64,000 nt of DNA from Erysipelotrichales bacterium (GCA_022508535.1 JAFLUZ010000001.1:150215-214214); one strand, 5' to 3'; counted from the stretch's first letter, positions 24,356-34,635 are shown. Notes: generated from the letters alone by a model not told the origin. Numbers and translations are program-made.

Positions 24356-24610
24356 ATGAATAATTGCTTCCCAAATCAATGCCCATGTAAGTATGATCCA
24401 ATTGTTATGCCTGTAAAGGAAAGAGTTTGCAATCGTTATTACTGCGTTGAACAACCAGTGATTTGTCCTGTTAATACAAGAATTGTGAATCACTATGTAC
24501 CAAGACCAGTTTATTATCATACGTACACGAGAACTGAAGAAAATGTTTGTGAAGGAAACACAAACATGCAAAACATGCAATATAATCCAAATACACAATT
24601 CAATCAATAA
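24356..24610 (+). CDS. cotD: CotD-like spore coat protein
   Basis: An 84-residue, cysteine-, Pro-, His- and Tyr-rich protein: NQCPCKYDPIVMPVKERVC followed by CPVNTRIVNHYVPRPVYYHTYT. This is the layout of CotD inner-coat proteins (CPP..V.PT...V......P.....HHT..NH). AAGGAGG lies 8 nt upstream. Coat function is inferred from composition and pattern. Confidence 0.65.
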   Translation: MNNCFPNQCPCKYDPIVMPVKERVCNRYYCVEQPVICPVNTRIVNHYVPRPVYYHTYTRTEENVCEGNTNMQNMQYNPNTQFNQ

Positions 24611-24611
24611 A

Positions 24612-24638
24612 AAAATCGCTGCTCACTGCAGCGATTTT
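24612..24638. terminator. Bidirectional terminator between cotD-like and thioredoxin-fold genes
   Basis: Perfect 11-bp arms AAAATCGCTGC / GCAGCGATTTT with a 5-nt loop; usable on both strands. Confidence 0.7.
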
Positions 24639-24646
24639 AATTTAAA

Positions 24647-25420
24647 TTATTTACCTAATTTATAGTCGGATCCCCAACTTGATAGCCACATACGATCTAA
24701 TGTTTCTGCTAAATCGTATTTGTCTGTGCCGCCATCCCAGCCTCTTACACCGATCATAACTTCTTTAATACCGAAAGTTGATGGGTCTTCTTCATATGTT
24801 TCTTTATCCATTAAAAGAATAAGTGGTGTAGAAATGTCTTCACCGATATAAATATCGTATAACATATTTCTTTGTTCACTTTCTTGATCGAATGTTTCAT
24901 CCCAATATTCTGAGTTATCAGCAGCATTATAGATTGCTTGATGGAAGTTATCAATTTCATCTGTGAATCTGAAGAATAAATCGTACATTTTACCTTCTTT
25001 GAACATATCGACATCGTCGCCTTCTTCATCAATGTAAATTGTCTTCATTTTATAATCAGATTGGAATGTTTTGTCTTCAAATAATGTTTTGAATCCAGGA
25101 TATGCTGATTCACATCCATCGCAACCCTCTTGAACGAATACAAGGAAGTATTTGTCATCTTTAGCAAATTTTGTATCTTCATCATAGATAAGATCATAAG
25201 CATCATTATCATATAAAGACACTTTATTGTTTTTGTATAAAGGTTGTCTTTTGCCGATTGTATCAACTAATGATGTAATACCTTGTGAAATTGGTTGAAT
25301 GAGAAGAATAATTCCAAAGATTAAGCTAACGATTAATAATGGTTGTACCCAAGCAGTTTCTTTAATCCAACGCCAGATGCGGACGAAGAATCCGCCGATT
25401 GCTTTAAATATAACTTTCAT
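24647..25420 (-). CDS. Membrane-anchored thioredoxin-fold protein
   Basis: A 257-residue protein with a basic amphipathic N-terminus (GGFFVRIWRWIKETAW), one membrane helix (about 26-46) and an outside thioredoxin-like domain: YFLVFVQEGCDGCESAYPGFKTLF with a CDGC active site near 100-103, a middle acidic insertion and a cis-Pro-type STPLILLMD. It probably acts in extracytoplasmic thiol redox. Partner unknown. Confidence 0.72.
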   Translation of the reverse strand: MKVIFKAIGGFFVRIWRWIKETAWVQPLLIVSLIFGIILLIQPISQGITSLVDTIGKRQPLYKNNKVSLYDNDAYDLIYDEDTKFAKDDKYFLVFVQEGCDGCESAYPGFKTLFEDKTFQSDYKMKTIYIDEEGDDVDMFKEGKMYDLFFRFTDEIDNFHQAIYNAADNSEYWDETFDQESEQRNMLYDIYIGEDISTPLILLMDKETYEEDPSTFGIKEVMIGVRGWDGGTDKYDLAETLDRMWLSSWGSDYKLGK

Positions 25421-25611
25421 AATAGACCTCCAATATAAATAAATTTATATAGCGTAATAATCATAACACTATGGCGAGTAGTTTTCAACAATTAATTTTA
25501 CAATTAATTATTGAGCGTTGCAATAAAAAATAAAAAAATCAATTTTTCTTGTTGTAAATGATTTTGTAATAGTGTTAACTATAATAGTCAAAAGAACTGA
25601 AGGTGAGAAAA

Positions 25612-26640
25612 ATGGCATCAAAAGGGTTAAAAAAGAAATTCGATGATTTCTTATTTGATCATGAGGGAGCAAAAACGACATTTGAAATAATCAAATCATT
25701 ATTAGCATGTGTAATAGCCGCTATGTTATATACATTTGGTTATCGTTGTTTTATGTTAAATACAGATCCTTCATTAAGCTTGGTTGCTGGAGGGATGTCA
25801 GGGTTCTCACAAATAATTGCGAAAATTCTTGAAATTCTTAAAATTGCTAAACCAGAGGATATTGCAACATGGCAACCAATACTTAACTACTTATTAAATA
25901 TTCCAATCTTTATAATTGGTTGGAAATTTGTTGGAAAAAGGTTTGCAATTTTCACACTTGTTACAGTGGCTTTGACCTCATTATTCACCTATATTATGCC
26001 ACAATCTATTCTCAATCTATTTGCATTGGAAGAAGATTTATTACCAAGAGCGTTATTCGCTGGTATATGTACTGGATTATCAACGGCATTTGCTTTTAAA
26101 AATGGCACATCTACGGGGGGATTCGATGTTGTTTCTCTAGCTGTAGCTAATAAAAAATCGACTAATATTGGTAAATATCTTGTTATTTTTAATGGATTTG
26201 TTCTTGTTGGATATACAATCACATCTTATGTTTATTTTAAGCAAAATCCAATTACAAGAGTCGATGAAATAACAAATGAAATTGTTACTCTTAAAAATCC
26301 TGCATTGGTTTTATTCTTATTCTCAGCCATTTACTTATTTACGAATGCGTTAATGAATGATTTTGTTAATAAAAGATTTAAAAAAGCGCAAATACAAATT
26401 ATTACCACTAATGAAAATATTTCTAATATCTTAATTTCTCAATTTCCACATGGATGCACTATTATGAATGGTAAAGGTGCTTTCTCAAAAAATGAAAAAT
26501 TAGTTATATATATGGTCGTATCTTCTGACGAAGTACAGAAAGTTGTTTCCTTAGTTCAACTTGCAGATCCTAATGCATTTATAAATGTAACAACGCTAAG
26601 TCAAGTGTACGGAAGATTCTATATTGAGCCATTTAAATAA
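25612..26640 (+). CDS. YitT-family membrane protein (DUF2179)
   Basis: A 342-residue protein with five to six membrane helices. It has the family sequence LVAGGMSGFSQII, GICTGLSTAFAFKNGTSTGGFDVVSLAV, then a C-terminal DUF2179 domain (AQIQIITTNENISNIL, HGCTIMNGKGAFSKNEKLVIYMVVSSDEVQKV). The start at 25612 has AAGGTGAG upstream, preferred to GTG 25603. Function of the family is not established. Confidence 0.9.
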   Translation: MASKGLKKKFDDFLFDHEGAKTTFEIIKSLLACVIAAMLYTFGYRCFMLNTDPSLSLVAGGMSGFSQIIAKILEILKIAKPEDIATWQPILNYLLNIPIFIIGWKFVGKRFAIFTLVTVALTSLFTYIMPQSILNLFALEEDLLPRALFAGICTGLSTAFAFKNGTSTGGFDVVSLAVANKKSTNIGKYLVIFNGFVLVGYTITSYVYFKQNPITRVDEITNEIVTLKNPALVLFLFSAIYLFTNALMNDFVNKRFKKAQIQIITTNENISNILISQFPHGCTIMNGKGAFSKNEKLVIYMVVSSDEVQKVVSLVQLADPNAFINVTTLSQVYGRFYIEPFK

Positions 26641-26648
26641 AATTATCT

Positions 26649-26675
26649 AGCAGACCAAGAATGTGTCTGCTTTTT
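26649..26675 (+). terminator. Terminator after yitT-like gene
   Basis: AGCAGAC / GTCTGCT arms, 9-nt loop, T5. Confidence 0.7.
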
Positions 26676-26771
26676 ATTTGCTAAAGAACTTTTATTAGTA
26701 GTGATATATTTGTAAGTTAATAAATGCTATATTAAAAATGCGACAAATAAAGATTAGGTGGTGTTAAATTT

Positions 26772-27101
26772 ATGACTACATTTGATGATTTTATGAAGTT
26801 GGATATTCGAGTTGGAACAATAGTTGCTGCCAATGCGTTTGAAAAGGCAAAAAACCCAGCATATCAATTGAAAATTAATTTTGGCGAACAAATAGGTATA
26901 AAAAAATCATCGGCACAAATTACAGAACAATATACACTTGATGAATTAGTAGGGAAACAAGTTTTAGCAATTGTGAATTTGCCACCAAGACAAATTGCGG
27001 ATTTTATGTCAGAAGTTTTAGTATTAGGTACTTATAGTAAAGATGGTGTTATATTAGTAATACCAGAAAAAACAGTGAATAACGGAGATAAACTAGGATA
27101 A
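26772..27101 (+). CDS. csaA: CsaA-like tRNA-binding-domain protein
   Basis: A 109-residue OB-fold protein of the EMAP/tRNA-binding type: FDDFMKLDIRVGTIV, NPAYQLKINFG, KKSSAQITEQYTL, VLAIVNLPPRQIADFMSEVLVLG. CsaA is described as a secretion chaperone and tRNA-binding protein. Length is that of the family. Confidence 0.92.
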   Translation: MTTFDDFMKLDIRVGTIVAANAFEKAKNPAYQLKINFGEQIGIKKSSAQITEQYTLDELVGKQVLAIVNLPPRQIADFMSEVLVLGTYSKDGVILVIPEKTVNNGDKLG

Positions 27102-27346
27102 ATTTCTATACAATACTATAAATTTTAAGAAACAATCTTGTTTTTAACGCTTTTTTAACACTTAGCATATTATAATAAAACAAAATATAATGTTTTTATG
27201 TTTATACATAAAAGATTGATTAGTCTAAGGAGGAAAAGTAAGAAGAAAAATAATTAATTTGATAAGGTACTGGATAGTTAAAAACTATCTATGATGTATG
27301 ATAGATACATTGAAATAACATATTTAAAATAGGAGAAAAATTGATT

Positions 27347-27880
27347 ATGGATTTAGGCAATTTAGTGTTATTTTGGTTTTTAGGTGCTTTAGTGTTGATG
27401 ATCCTAAATTTTATATTTTTTAGGTTTGCTTTTATAAGAAAATTAGTATATGCAGTGTGTTCAGTTGGACTTGTTGCTGTAGGTTTTTCTTTAAAAGAAG
27501 AGATCATTAAAAATGGCGGGGAACTCACATCCTATAGAAACAACAATATTGAAACGTTAACAACGTTTTCAGTTATTTTACTTTTATTTGTAATATTAAT
27601 GTCATTTGGTGATTCTTTAATGGATTTTTCTGAAGAAACAGGCTATAGCGTAAGTGGCTTTGAATTGTTCGGAACTTATTTCTTTAGTATTAGTGAAGAA
27701 ACAATTGAAATTGCAGACTTTTTCACATATTACGCTATTGCGACCGTAGGAGCACTTGCAATTTGGCTCATATGTTTTGTTTGGTTCCATTGGTTTGCAA
27801 TATTTGGCATACTGGGGTGTGTTGCTTTAGGATTCTTATTTGTACTTAAACCACTGCTATTTAGATTTGCAGCTAGTTAA
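27347..27880 (+). CDS. Unrecognised membrane protein
   Basis: A 177-residue protein with about five hydrophobic helices (5-25, 28-48, 68-86, 118-135, 140-165). Start 27347 is chosen with AGGAGA 10 nt upstream; TTG 27341 is possible. The 245-bp gap before it is AT-rich, with AAGGAGG at 27228-27234 lacking a start codon and a short inverted repeat GATAGTT / AACTATC near 27272-27290. I recognise no family. Confidence 0.6.
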   Translation: MDLGNLVLFWFLGALVLMILNFIFFRFAFIRKLVYAVCSVGLVAVGFSLKEEIIKNGGELTSYRNNNIETLTTFSVILLLFVILMSFGDSLMDFSEETGYSVSGFELFGTYFFSISEETIEIADFFTYYAIATVGALAIWLICFVWFHWFAIFGILGCVALGFLFVLKPLLFRFAAS

Positions 27881-28013
27881 ACATTTTTTATAAATAAAGA
27901 GGCAATAGATTTAATAACACCAAAAATTTGAAAACGAATTATCATTAGTAGACAATAATATAAAATTAAATTAATTATGGCTATTTAAAAATGCCAAAGA
28001 GGAGGAAAAAATA

Positions 28014-28295
28014 ATGAGTTATGAAGATGACGATATAGTAGTTTTAACTACAGCAGATGGAGAAGAAGTTGAATTTGTTGAAATAGCAGGTATTGCATAT
28101 AGAGGAAATTTCTATGCGATTTTGCAACCAGTTGAACTTTTAGACGGTATGGATGATGATGAAGCGCTTGTTTTCAAAGTTGAAAGAAATGCACGTGGCG
28201 AAGATAATTTCTTAATTGAAACAGATGAAGAAATTATTGATGCAGTATTTACTGAATACAATAAGCTTCTTGATAAAGAATTAAATAAAAGATAA
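28014..28295 (+). CDS. DUF1292 (YrzB-like) protein
   Basis: A 93-residue acidic protein. DDDIVVLTTADGEEVEFVEIAGI, YAILQPVELLDGMDDDEALVFKVE and NFLIETDEEIIDAVFTEYN are the hallmarks of the Firmicutes DUF1292 family, usually found beside yrrK and yrzL. Here it is instead followed by a membrane gene. GAGGAGG lies upstream. Function unknown. Confidence 0.88.
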   Translation: MSYEDDDIVVLTTADGEEVEFVEIAGIAYRGNFYAILQPVELLDGMDDDEALVFKVERNARGEDNFLIETDEEIIDAVFTEYNKLLDKELNKR

Positions 28296-28298
28296 TTC

Positions 28299-28670
28299 AT
28301 GAGTATAAAAAGATTATTACTACTGATATTTGGCGCAATTTGGTATGCTTTAACAATTGCACTTTTGGTAAATTTTATAAAGGTGATTATTTCAGCGTTT
28401 ACTGAAATTGAAGTCGAAGGATTGAGTATTTGGGCATATTATTTCTTAAGTTGGCTTCTATGCATATTGCAAGTTATTTTTGTTATATTAACTTGTAGAT
28501 TTTATCATGTGGATGGCGAGATCGGATTTGGAGGCACTTTAATTGGTATGCTTGTGCGTGGACAGTGGTTAGGAGCTATTATAAGTCTCCTACTATCTCC
28601 ACTGTTCCTTATTAAACAGCTAATTGCTTCAATTAAACCTATGTGGTGGCTTATACGTTATAAAGATTAA
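28299..28670 (+). CDS. Unrecognised small membrane protein
   Basis: A 123-residue protein with three to four hydrophobic helices (7-30, 43-68, 80-106) and a C-terminal KPMWWLIRYKD. It starts 3 bp after the DUF1292 gene and so is co-transcribed. No family recognised. Confidence 0.65.
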   Translation: MSIKRLLLLIFGAIWYALTIALLVNFIKVIISAFTEIEVEGLSIWAYYFLSWLLCILQVIFVILTCRFYHVDGEIGFGGTLIGMLVRGQWLGAIISLLLSPLFLIKQLIASIKPMWWLIRYKD

Positions 28671-28716
28671 AAAAGGACTGTTAAGAAATTAAAAGTTTCT
28701 TACAGACCTTTTTTTG
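28671..28716. terminator. Bidirectional terminator
   Basis: Long stem: AAAAAGG and CTGT-AAGAAA pair with TTTCTTACAG and CCTTTTTTT around a TTAAAAG loop. It separates two convergent units. Confidence 0.7.
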
Positions 28717-28744
28717 TGAAATATTATATTAGTATCATGGCTAA

Positions 28745-29959
28745 TTATAAGTTAATACCATTCTTTTTTAATAGTTCTCTAGCAGATTCAACGCTATCGA
28801 CACCTGTTTTATTTTTGATTGGAGCAAATTCCTTTTCTCTTTCTACCTCAAATGGTAAACAACTTCCCATTAGTTTGATCATATCTAAAATTAGTGTTTC
28901 AAATTTATAGCCGTTTTCTTGCTCTGGTTTAACCAAATTACCATTATCGTCAAGATGAGGGATTTTCTTTTTAACGATATGAACTGGAATGCGTTCACTT
29001 GCAATTTCGCGTAGCTTAGGCAAATTGAAAAGATAGTTAAGAATTACACCGAAAGAATAAGCAAGATTTCCATCATCGCCAATTTGATTTGCCATTTCAT
29101 CAGTCAATTCATAGTACTCAATTACTGAAGGAAGTCCATCTTCAAGACACAATACGCCAACACGCTCACTAGGACTACATTTACGTACTACTTTAGCTCC
29201 ACTATTAAGTCCGCTTGCAATTGTTGCACCAATAAAAATAGGATCTGCAATGCGTTGTAATACATTATCTACTGCAAATACATTTAGCCATTCTAGTTCA
29301 GGGAAATCTTTTAAAACATCTGCATTTTCCAAAGAAGAATACCAACCACCATTTCCATTAGGTGAAAGTGCTAGTTTTGCTTTTTCTTCTAGTAATAGTT
29401 TACCATTAAAATCTACACTTGGTGCCATTTCTTGAACAAAGAAACGAACATGGCTTTTTGGATATCCAAAGTAATTATGTTGTTCAAAGAAGTCTTTAGT
29501 ATCTTTATCGTTTTTTTCACTTGTCATTATGAATAATGGCACAAAAGTATCACATTTTTTGCATACATTGAGCAAATTTGAAATAAGTTGTTCAAATATA
29601 TATAGTGGTTTAGTTAAACCGATATCGTATGTGCCTTTAGGAGCATCTGATCCAAGGCGAGTGCCTTGCCCACCGGCTAATAAGACAGCCCCAACTTTTC
29701 CATTCTTTATAGCCTCTTTCCCAATTTGCATATACATATCACTTTGATTTTGTATATCATTTAAAGATAATCCTTTGATTGGCTGTACTTTTCCTTTTCC
29801 GCTTAAATCTTCAGGATTTTTCCATAATTTCAAAGAGTTCCAATCGATGGATTTTAATTGAGAGACAAGATAGTTACGATCTTCTTCACTTAAATCATTA
29901 AGAATAGGTAAAAGATGTTCTTGACCTTCATTTTTTAGTTTTTCAATTATGTCTTTCAT
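28745..29959 (-). CDS. UDP-sugar pyrophosphorylase (UDPGP/UAP1 type)
   Basis: About 404 residues. This is the eukaryote-like UDP-N-acetylglucosamine / UTP-glucose-1-P uridylyltransferase family: VGAVLLAGGQGTRLGSDAPKG (nucleotide loop with GGxGTRLG and the K of PKG), FIMTSEKND, WLNVFAVDNVLQ and AKVVRKCSPSERVGVLC. It makes UDP-activated sugar from a sugar-1-phosphate and UTP, and may use the product of the upstream-region phosphohexomutase. The start is uncertain: 29977 is in frame, but 29959 has a weak AGGT upstream. Confidence 0.85.
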   Translation of the reverse strand: MKDIIEKLKNEGQEHLLPILNDLSEEDRNYLVSQLKSIDWNSLKLWKNPEDLSGKGKVQPIKGLSLNDIQNQSDMYMQIGKEAIKNGKVGAVLLAGGQGTRLGSDAPKGTYDIGLTKPLYIFEQLISNLLNVCKKCDTFVPLFIMTSEKNDKDTKDFFEQHNYFGYPKSHVRFFVQEMAPSVDFNGKLLLEEKAKLALSPNGNGGWYSSLENADVLKDFPELEWLNVFAVDNVLQRIADPIFIGATIASGLNSGAKVVRKCSPSERVGVLCLEDGLPSVIEYYELTDEMANQIGDDGNLAYSFGVILNYLFNLPKLREIASERIPVHIVKKKIPHLDDNGNLVKPEQENGYKFETLILDMIKLMGSCLPFEVEREKEFAPIKNKTGVDSVESARELLKKNGINL

Positions 29960-30001
29960 TTTATTTTGACCTACCATTTCATAAGTTATGAATAAAATTG
30001 A

Positions 30002-30092
30002 TGGCGGAGAAAGGGGGATTTGAACCCCCGCTAGACTTGCATCTACTGCTAGTTTTCGAAACTAGTCCCTTCAGCCGCTTGGGTATTTCTCC
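30002..30092 (-). tRNA. tRNA-Ser(CGA)
   Basis: A 91-nt type II tRNA with acceptor GGAGAAATACCC, anticodon loop TTCGAAA (CGA), long variable arm, T-arm GGGGTTCAAATCCCC and encoded CCA. Confidence 0.95.
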
Positions 30093-30190
30093 ACACCTCC
30101 AGTATTATAACATATTTCAAAAAAATTGAGTAAAAAACTTGAATAATGTATAATATATAAAATTTTTGAGGGAATGTGTGAGGTGTAGGT

Positions 30191-31222
30191 ATGATTGAAC
30201 TTGTTGAAAGGCAAGATATTGTAAAATTTAAAATAAAAGAATTGTTAAAATTTGTTGACGAAAACGAATTAACTTATTGTTCAAATGATTTAAAAATATT
30301 AGTGCATGAAATAAAAGGTCTTTGTGGTTTGTTTGGCTATGGAGACCTTTTTATATTGTTTTATGAAATCGAAAAGACAATTTTATCAAAGAACTTTGAA
30401 ATGTTTAAGTATGAGATTGAAAAATTAAAGCAATATAATTTAGAAGTAATAAAAGAAAATAATATTACTATTTCCTGTAGACATGTGTATAAATATGAGA
30501 TTTGCTTTTATTTTACTAACATCAAAAGATTTAATGAAATTATTAATTTGATAGGTGATTGTACAATAATCGTTCATTCAAAAATGTGTAACAACAAAAT
30601 CATTTTATATGTTTTATCATATTGTGATATTAATACTATAAAACTACTTAGTAAAAGTTATCTAATATCAGTCAAGGAACGCGCGAAATTTCCAATTAGA
30701 AAAAAAGATAATTTTTTAAGTTATTTATGTAGAAATAGTGAACACTTTGACAATAACTATTTACATTTATTTTTGTTAGAAAGTATTGCAAATATTGCAA
30801 AAATTGCCGATAAAAAGTTCAAATTTACTTATAAATCAAATAACTTTATTTTGAATAATAATTTTCTAAGTGATTTTTATATTGTTTTTACGGAGTTGAT
30901 AAAAAACATTTTTTCTCATAGTGGTAGAAAAGATTTTGAATTAGTTACAATTAAATGTTTTAAAAACAATAAATATATTTTAATTGAGACATATAATCGT
31001 GGTAATAAGATCAAAAAGAAATATAAATCCAATATATTTGAGAATCACTTTTCAACATCCAAATTAAATGGATTATCAGGGCAAGGTATTGGATTATATG
31101 ATGTAAATAGGTTGTTATCTCATAATAACGGGAAAATACATTTTAAAAATAGATTTAGAGGAGTTTCTTTTTTTATAAAAATACCTGTTAGTAAATATTG
31201 TGTAAAACTATCAAATCATTAA
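30191..31222 (+). CDS. CheA-like Hpt / HATPase histidine kinase
   Basis: A 343-residue protein. The N-terminus looks like an Hpt domain, LVHEIKGLCGLFGY, with His39 at the phosphorylation position of the CheA P1 HSIKG motif. The C-terminus is an HATPase domain: N-box FTELIKNIFSHS, a diverged GNKIKKK at the place of the G1 box, and GQGIGLYDVNRLLSHNNGKI as G2 box. No CheY, CheW or response regulator is nearby. It stands 55 bp before a degenerate GGDEF-EAL gene with the same orientation, so they may form one signalling unit. GAGGTG precedes the start. Confidence 0.7.
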   Translation: MIELVERQDIVKFKIKELLKFVDENELTYCSNDLKILVHEIKGLCGLFGYGDLFILFYEIEKTILSKNFEMFKYEIEKLKQYNLEVIKENNITISCRHVYKYEICFYFTNIKRFNEIINLIGDCTIIVHSKMCNNKIILYVLSYCDINTIKLLSKSYLISVKERAKFPIRKKDNFLSYLCRNSEHFDNNYLHLFLLESIANIAKIADKKFKFTYKSNNFILNNNFLSDFYIVFTELIKNIFSHSGRKDFELVTIKCFKNNKYILIETYNRGNKIKKKYKSNIFENHFSTSKLNGLSGQGIGLYDVNRLLSHNNGKIHFKNRFRGVSFFIKIPVSKYCVKLSNH

Positions 31223-31277
31223 AAAACTTCTTTTACTTAAATTATATACAAGTATATAATATTAACAGGTGATTTTA

Positions 31278-33026
31278 GTGAATTATAAATTTTTAGTAGA
31301 TTCAAATGATAACATGTTATATATAGTTTTGCTAATTATTTTAGCAATCACTACTTTTATAGTGCTTATAGTTTACTTTTTCGTTTCTCGTAAAAATGAA
31401 AATCATAAAGATAAATATAATTTTGCTAAAAACACTATCCGTGTGATAACAATTAATTACAAAACAGGAGCAGTAAAATATTTTGATAAGAATAATATAT
31501 CTGCTCAACACGAATGTACATTTTCACAATTTTTGGAATTTTATTCTGTCGAAGATGGAGTGCGTATTGAAAAATGGCTAGAAGAATTATTTTATTCTAA
31601 AAAAGATGTTAGTGATTATTTAGAAGCAGATACCATTGTTGATGATGAGAAACGTACATACTTTTCTTTCTTGCAAGTTAAGCAAATAGATAAAAAGAGA
31701 AGAATTCTTCATCTTGAAAAGTGCATTATGAAAAATATGGATATTAAGCAATTTGATAACAGTAAAGATAAGAAAAGAATAACAACTACAAACATCGATC
31801 AAATGTTCACTATTGAAAACCTTAAAGATAAAAACAAGGGATCATTTTTGTATGTGTCAATACGAAACACTAAACTTCAAGATGATGATGATGATAAAGT
31901 TGATTCTATGCTTTTTACTTCTATTAAAAATATAATCATACCTTATTTAAAAAGTAATTGTTCGATTGCGGACTATTCTCAATCGGCATTTACAATCTTT
32001 TACCCCGGAATTAGCAAAAGAAGAAACTTATTAAGAATGATGCAAGGAATATCCAAAACTATTGCAAGATATTTAGAAATAAATTCTTATGTAGAAAAAT
32101 ACACATATGCGATTTCTGGTTGTATCTTGAATAGTGAATTATCATCGTATAAAAAACTTGTGCGTGTGACTAGATCGATTTCACCGCTTGCATTTAATCA
32201 CCCGAATCACTTTATGATATATGATGAGAATATTGTTTCAGATAATGATGTTACTACATCTTATGAAAGTGAATTTAATAGCCTTATTGAGAAGAAAGAT
32301 TTTAAAATATTTTTCCAACCAATTGTGGATATAACAAAAGGTTCGTTACTTGCCTACTCATCAACAATTGTTTGTAATAACACTATTTTCGGAGGAGATA
32401 TTCAGGAATTAAAAGAATATGCTTATAAAATGGGGAAAAATAAAGAACTATTCTCATTATTTAATAAGAGAATTCTTGCTAGATATAAAAATGAGAATAA
32501 TTCAAAAGTAAAATTAATATATAACGTTTCAGTATTAGAAAAAGATTTTATCGCAAAAAGTTTTTCGCACGTTAATAATTTAGAAACAGAAAACATTATT
32601 TTAGCTTTTAATGAAATCGAACTTTCAGAATGGCTCCAAGATGAAGCAGAAATCGTTGAGACTTTAGAAAATTTAAAAGAACATGGTTTTGCTTTATCTC
32701 TAGTGATTAGTAGAAAAGAATCGCTGTTAACAAGCGAAATAATGCAATTATTTGATTACTTTATCATTGATAGAGAACTTACTAGAGCGTGTAGCAAACT
32801 TGGAAGATCAATTCTTATTGTTCACGCAATTATTGAAGAATTAAAAAATTATCAAAAAGATATCATTGCTTATGATTTAGATACAACAAACTCATTATAT
32901 CTTTTAACAAAAATGGGTATTAATCTCGTATCTAGTAATTTAATTAGTCAAAGTGATGAAATGATTTTGCCAATTGACACTAAGAGACTTGAAAAAGTAA
33001 TGTCAACAGTAAAGGGCAAAAATTAG
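31278..33026 (+). CDS. Degenerate GGDEF-EAL membrane protein
   Basis: A 582-residue protein with one N-terminal membrane helix (about 12-36), a PAS-like middle, a GGDEF-like region ([16 protein letters not shown] where RxGGDEF is expected) and an EAL-like domain. The EAL domain keeps [29 protein letters not shown] and [10 protein letters not shown]. However, the EAL triad reads SST, the DDFG loop reads LVIS, and the GGDEF motif is gone, so neither cyclic-di-GMP synthesis nor hydrolysis is expected. It may serve as a c-di-GMP sensor or protein scaffold. The start GTG 31278 has CAGGTGAT upstream; GTG 31269 overlaps it. Confidence 0.7.
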   Translation: MNYKFLVDSNDNMLYIVLLIILAITTFIVLIVYFFVSRKNENHKDKYNFAKNTIRVITINYKTGAVKYFDKNNISAQHECTFSQFLEFYSVEDGVRIEKWLEELFYSKKDVSDYLEADTIVDDEKRTYFSFLQVKQIDKKRRILHLEKCIMKNMDIKQFDNSKDKKRITTTNIDQMFTIENLKDKNKGSFLYVSIRNTKLQDDDDDKVDSMLFTSIKNIIIPYLKSNCSIADYSQSAFTIFYPGISKRRNLLRMMQGISKTIARYLEINSYVEKYTYAISGCILNSELSSYKKLVRVTRSISPLAFNHPNHFMIYDENIVSDNDVTTSYESEFNSLIEKKDFKIFFQPIVDITKGSLLAYSSTIVCNNTIFGGDIQELKEYAYKMGKNKELFSLFNKRILARYKNENNSKVKLIYNVSVLEKDFIAKSFSHVNNLETENIILAFNEIELSEWLQDEAEIVETLENLKEHGFALSLVISRKESLLTSEIMQLFDYFIIDRELTRACSKLGRSILIVHAIIEELKNYQKDIIAYDLDTTNSLYLLTKMGINLVSSNLISQSDEMILPIDTKRLEKVMSTVKGKN

Positions 33027-33037
33027 GAGGTTTATTT

Positions 33038-34471
33038 ATGGGAATGGAAACAAAAAATGATGCTATAACATCACGCGATGTTGATTTTGCTCAATGGTAT
33101 ACGGATGTATGTCGTAAAGCCGAATTGATGGATTATTCATCAGTAAAAGGATTTATTATTTATCGACCATATGGTTATGCTATTTGGGAGCAAATACAGA
33201 AATATTTAGATGAAAGATTTAAGGCTACTGGACACGAAAATGTCTATATGCCAATGGTTATACCAGAATCTCTCTTGCAAAAAGAAAAAGACCATGTTGA
33301 AGGATTTGCACCAGAATGTGCAATTGTCACTATTGGTGGACAAAACGAATTAGAAGAACGTTTAATTGTACGTCCAACAAGTGAAACTCTATTCTGTGAA
33401 CACTTTGCAAAAATCGTATCATCATATCGAGATTTACCAAAGAAATACAATCAATGGTGTTCGGTTGTAAGATGGGAAAAAACAACTCGTCCATTCTTAC
33501 GTGGATCAGAATTTTTATGGCAAGAAGGCCATACAATTCATCGCACAAAAGAAGAAGCAAAGCATGAAACTTTAATGATGCTAGATGTCTATAAAGACAT
33601 GGGAAAAGATTTATTAGCTATTCCTTTTGTCACTGGACAAAAGACCGAAAAAGAAAAATTTGCAGGAGCAGAAGAAACATATACTATTGAAGCATTGATG
33701 CATGATGGAAAAGCCTTACAAAGTGGAACTACACATTATTTTGGTGATGGTTTTGCAAAAGCATTTGGAATTACTTATCAAGACCAAGATGGAAAAGTAA
33801 AACATGTACATCAAACATCTTGGGGCGTTTCAACTCGTTTGATAGGTGCAATTATTATGGTACATGGTGACGATAATGGTCTTGTTTTACCACCACTTGT
33901 CGCACCAACTCAAATTGTTATTGTTCCTATTCAACAAGCAAAACCTGGAATTGTAGCAAAATGTACTGAAATTAAACATCGTCTAGAGAAACTAGGTTAT
34001 CGTGTTAAATTTGACGATAGTGATCGCACACCTGGTTGGAAGTTTGCAGAATATGAAATGAAAGGTATCCCTTTAAGAGTTGAACTTGGACCACGCGATT
34101 TAGAAAACAATAAAGTTGTGTTATGTAAGCGTAATACTGGTGAAAAGATTCAAACATCAATCGATGAGTTAGAAGAAGTTGTGCCACAAATGCTCAAGAC
34201 AATACATGAGGAAATGTATCAAAAAGCATTAGATCAATTGCTTCATAGTGTAAATGAAGCACATACATATGATGAGTTTAAAGAAGTCATCAATAAGGGT
34301 GGCTATGTTAAGATGATGTGGTGTGGAGATGAAGCTTGCGAGAATAAGATTAAAGAAGACACTAATGCAACATCAAGATGTATGCCATTTGATCAAAGAC
34401 CAATTGGTGATACTTGCCCAGTGTGTGGCAAGAAAGCAAGCAAGGTTGTTTTGTTTGCTAAAGCTTACTAG
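33038..34471 (+). CDS. proS: Prolyl-tRNA synthetase, archaeal/eukaryotic type
   Basis: A 477-residue class II synthetase that charges tRNA-Pro. Class II motifs: the [12 protein letters not shown] motif-1 region, [14 protein letters not shown] (motif 2) and [22 protein letters not shown] in the anticodon domain. The C-terminus has a four-cysteine zinc site ([18 protein letters not shown]). No editing insertion is present, as in the short ProS type 3. AGGAGG precedes the start. Confidence 0.96.
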   Translation: MGMETKNDAITSRDVDFAQWYTDVCRKAELMDYSSVKGFIIYRPYGYAIWEQIQKYLDERFKATGHENVYMPMVIPESLLQKEKDHVEGFAPECAIVTIGGQNELEERLIVRPTSETLFCEHFAKIVSSYRDLPKKYNQWCSVVRWEKTTRPFLRGSEFLWQEGHTIHRTKEEAKHETLMMLDVYKDMGKDLLAIPFVTGQKTEKEKFAGAEETYTIEALMHDGKALQSGTTHYFGDGFAKAFGITYQDQDGKVKHVHQTSWGVSTRLIGAIIMVHGDDNGLVLPPLVAPTQIVIVPIQQAKPGIVAKCTEIKHRLEKLGYRVKFDDSDRTPGWKFAEYEMKGIPLRVELGPRDLENNKVVLCKRNTGEKIQTSIDELEEVVPQMLKTIHEEMYQKALDQLLHSVNEAHTYDEFKEVINKGGYVKMMWCGDEACENKIKEDTNATSRCMPFDQRPIGDTCPVCGKKASKVVLFAKAY

Positions 34472-34491
34472 AAATTTTTACTTAATAATGA

Positions 34492-34520
34492 TTGTAATAA
34501 TTTGTTTGATATGCTATCAT
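34492..34520 (+). promoter_or_regulatory. Promoter of tRNA-Ser(GCT)
   Basis: TTGTAA (34492-34497) and TATCAT (34515-34520) with a 17-bp spacer, 12 bp before the tRNA. Confidence 0.55.
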
Positions 34521-34532
34521 TATTAAGTCCTT

Positions 34533-34623
34533 GGAGCAATACCCAAGTTGGTGAAGGGGCGTCCCTGCTAAGGACGTAGATCGGGTAACTGGTGCGAGAG
34601 TTCGAGTCTCTCTTGCTCCGCCA
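34533..34623 (+). tRNA. tRNA-Ser(GCT)
   Basis: A 91-nt type II tRNA: GGAGCAATACCC, anticodon loop CTGCTAA (GCT), long variable arm, T-arm GAGTTCGAGTCTC and encoded CCA. Confidence 0.95.
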
Positions 34624-34635
34624 TTTAAAAAAATT

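Noticed and set aside
24323..24607. 94-codon minus-strand ORF
   Set aside because: It mirrors the CotD-like gene, which has a strong RBS and a family-like composition; the minus frame has neither.
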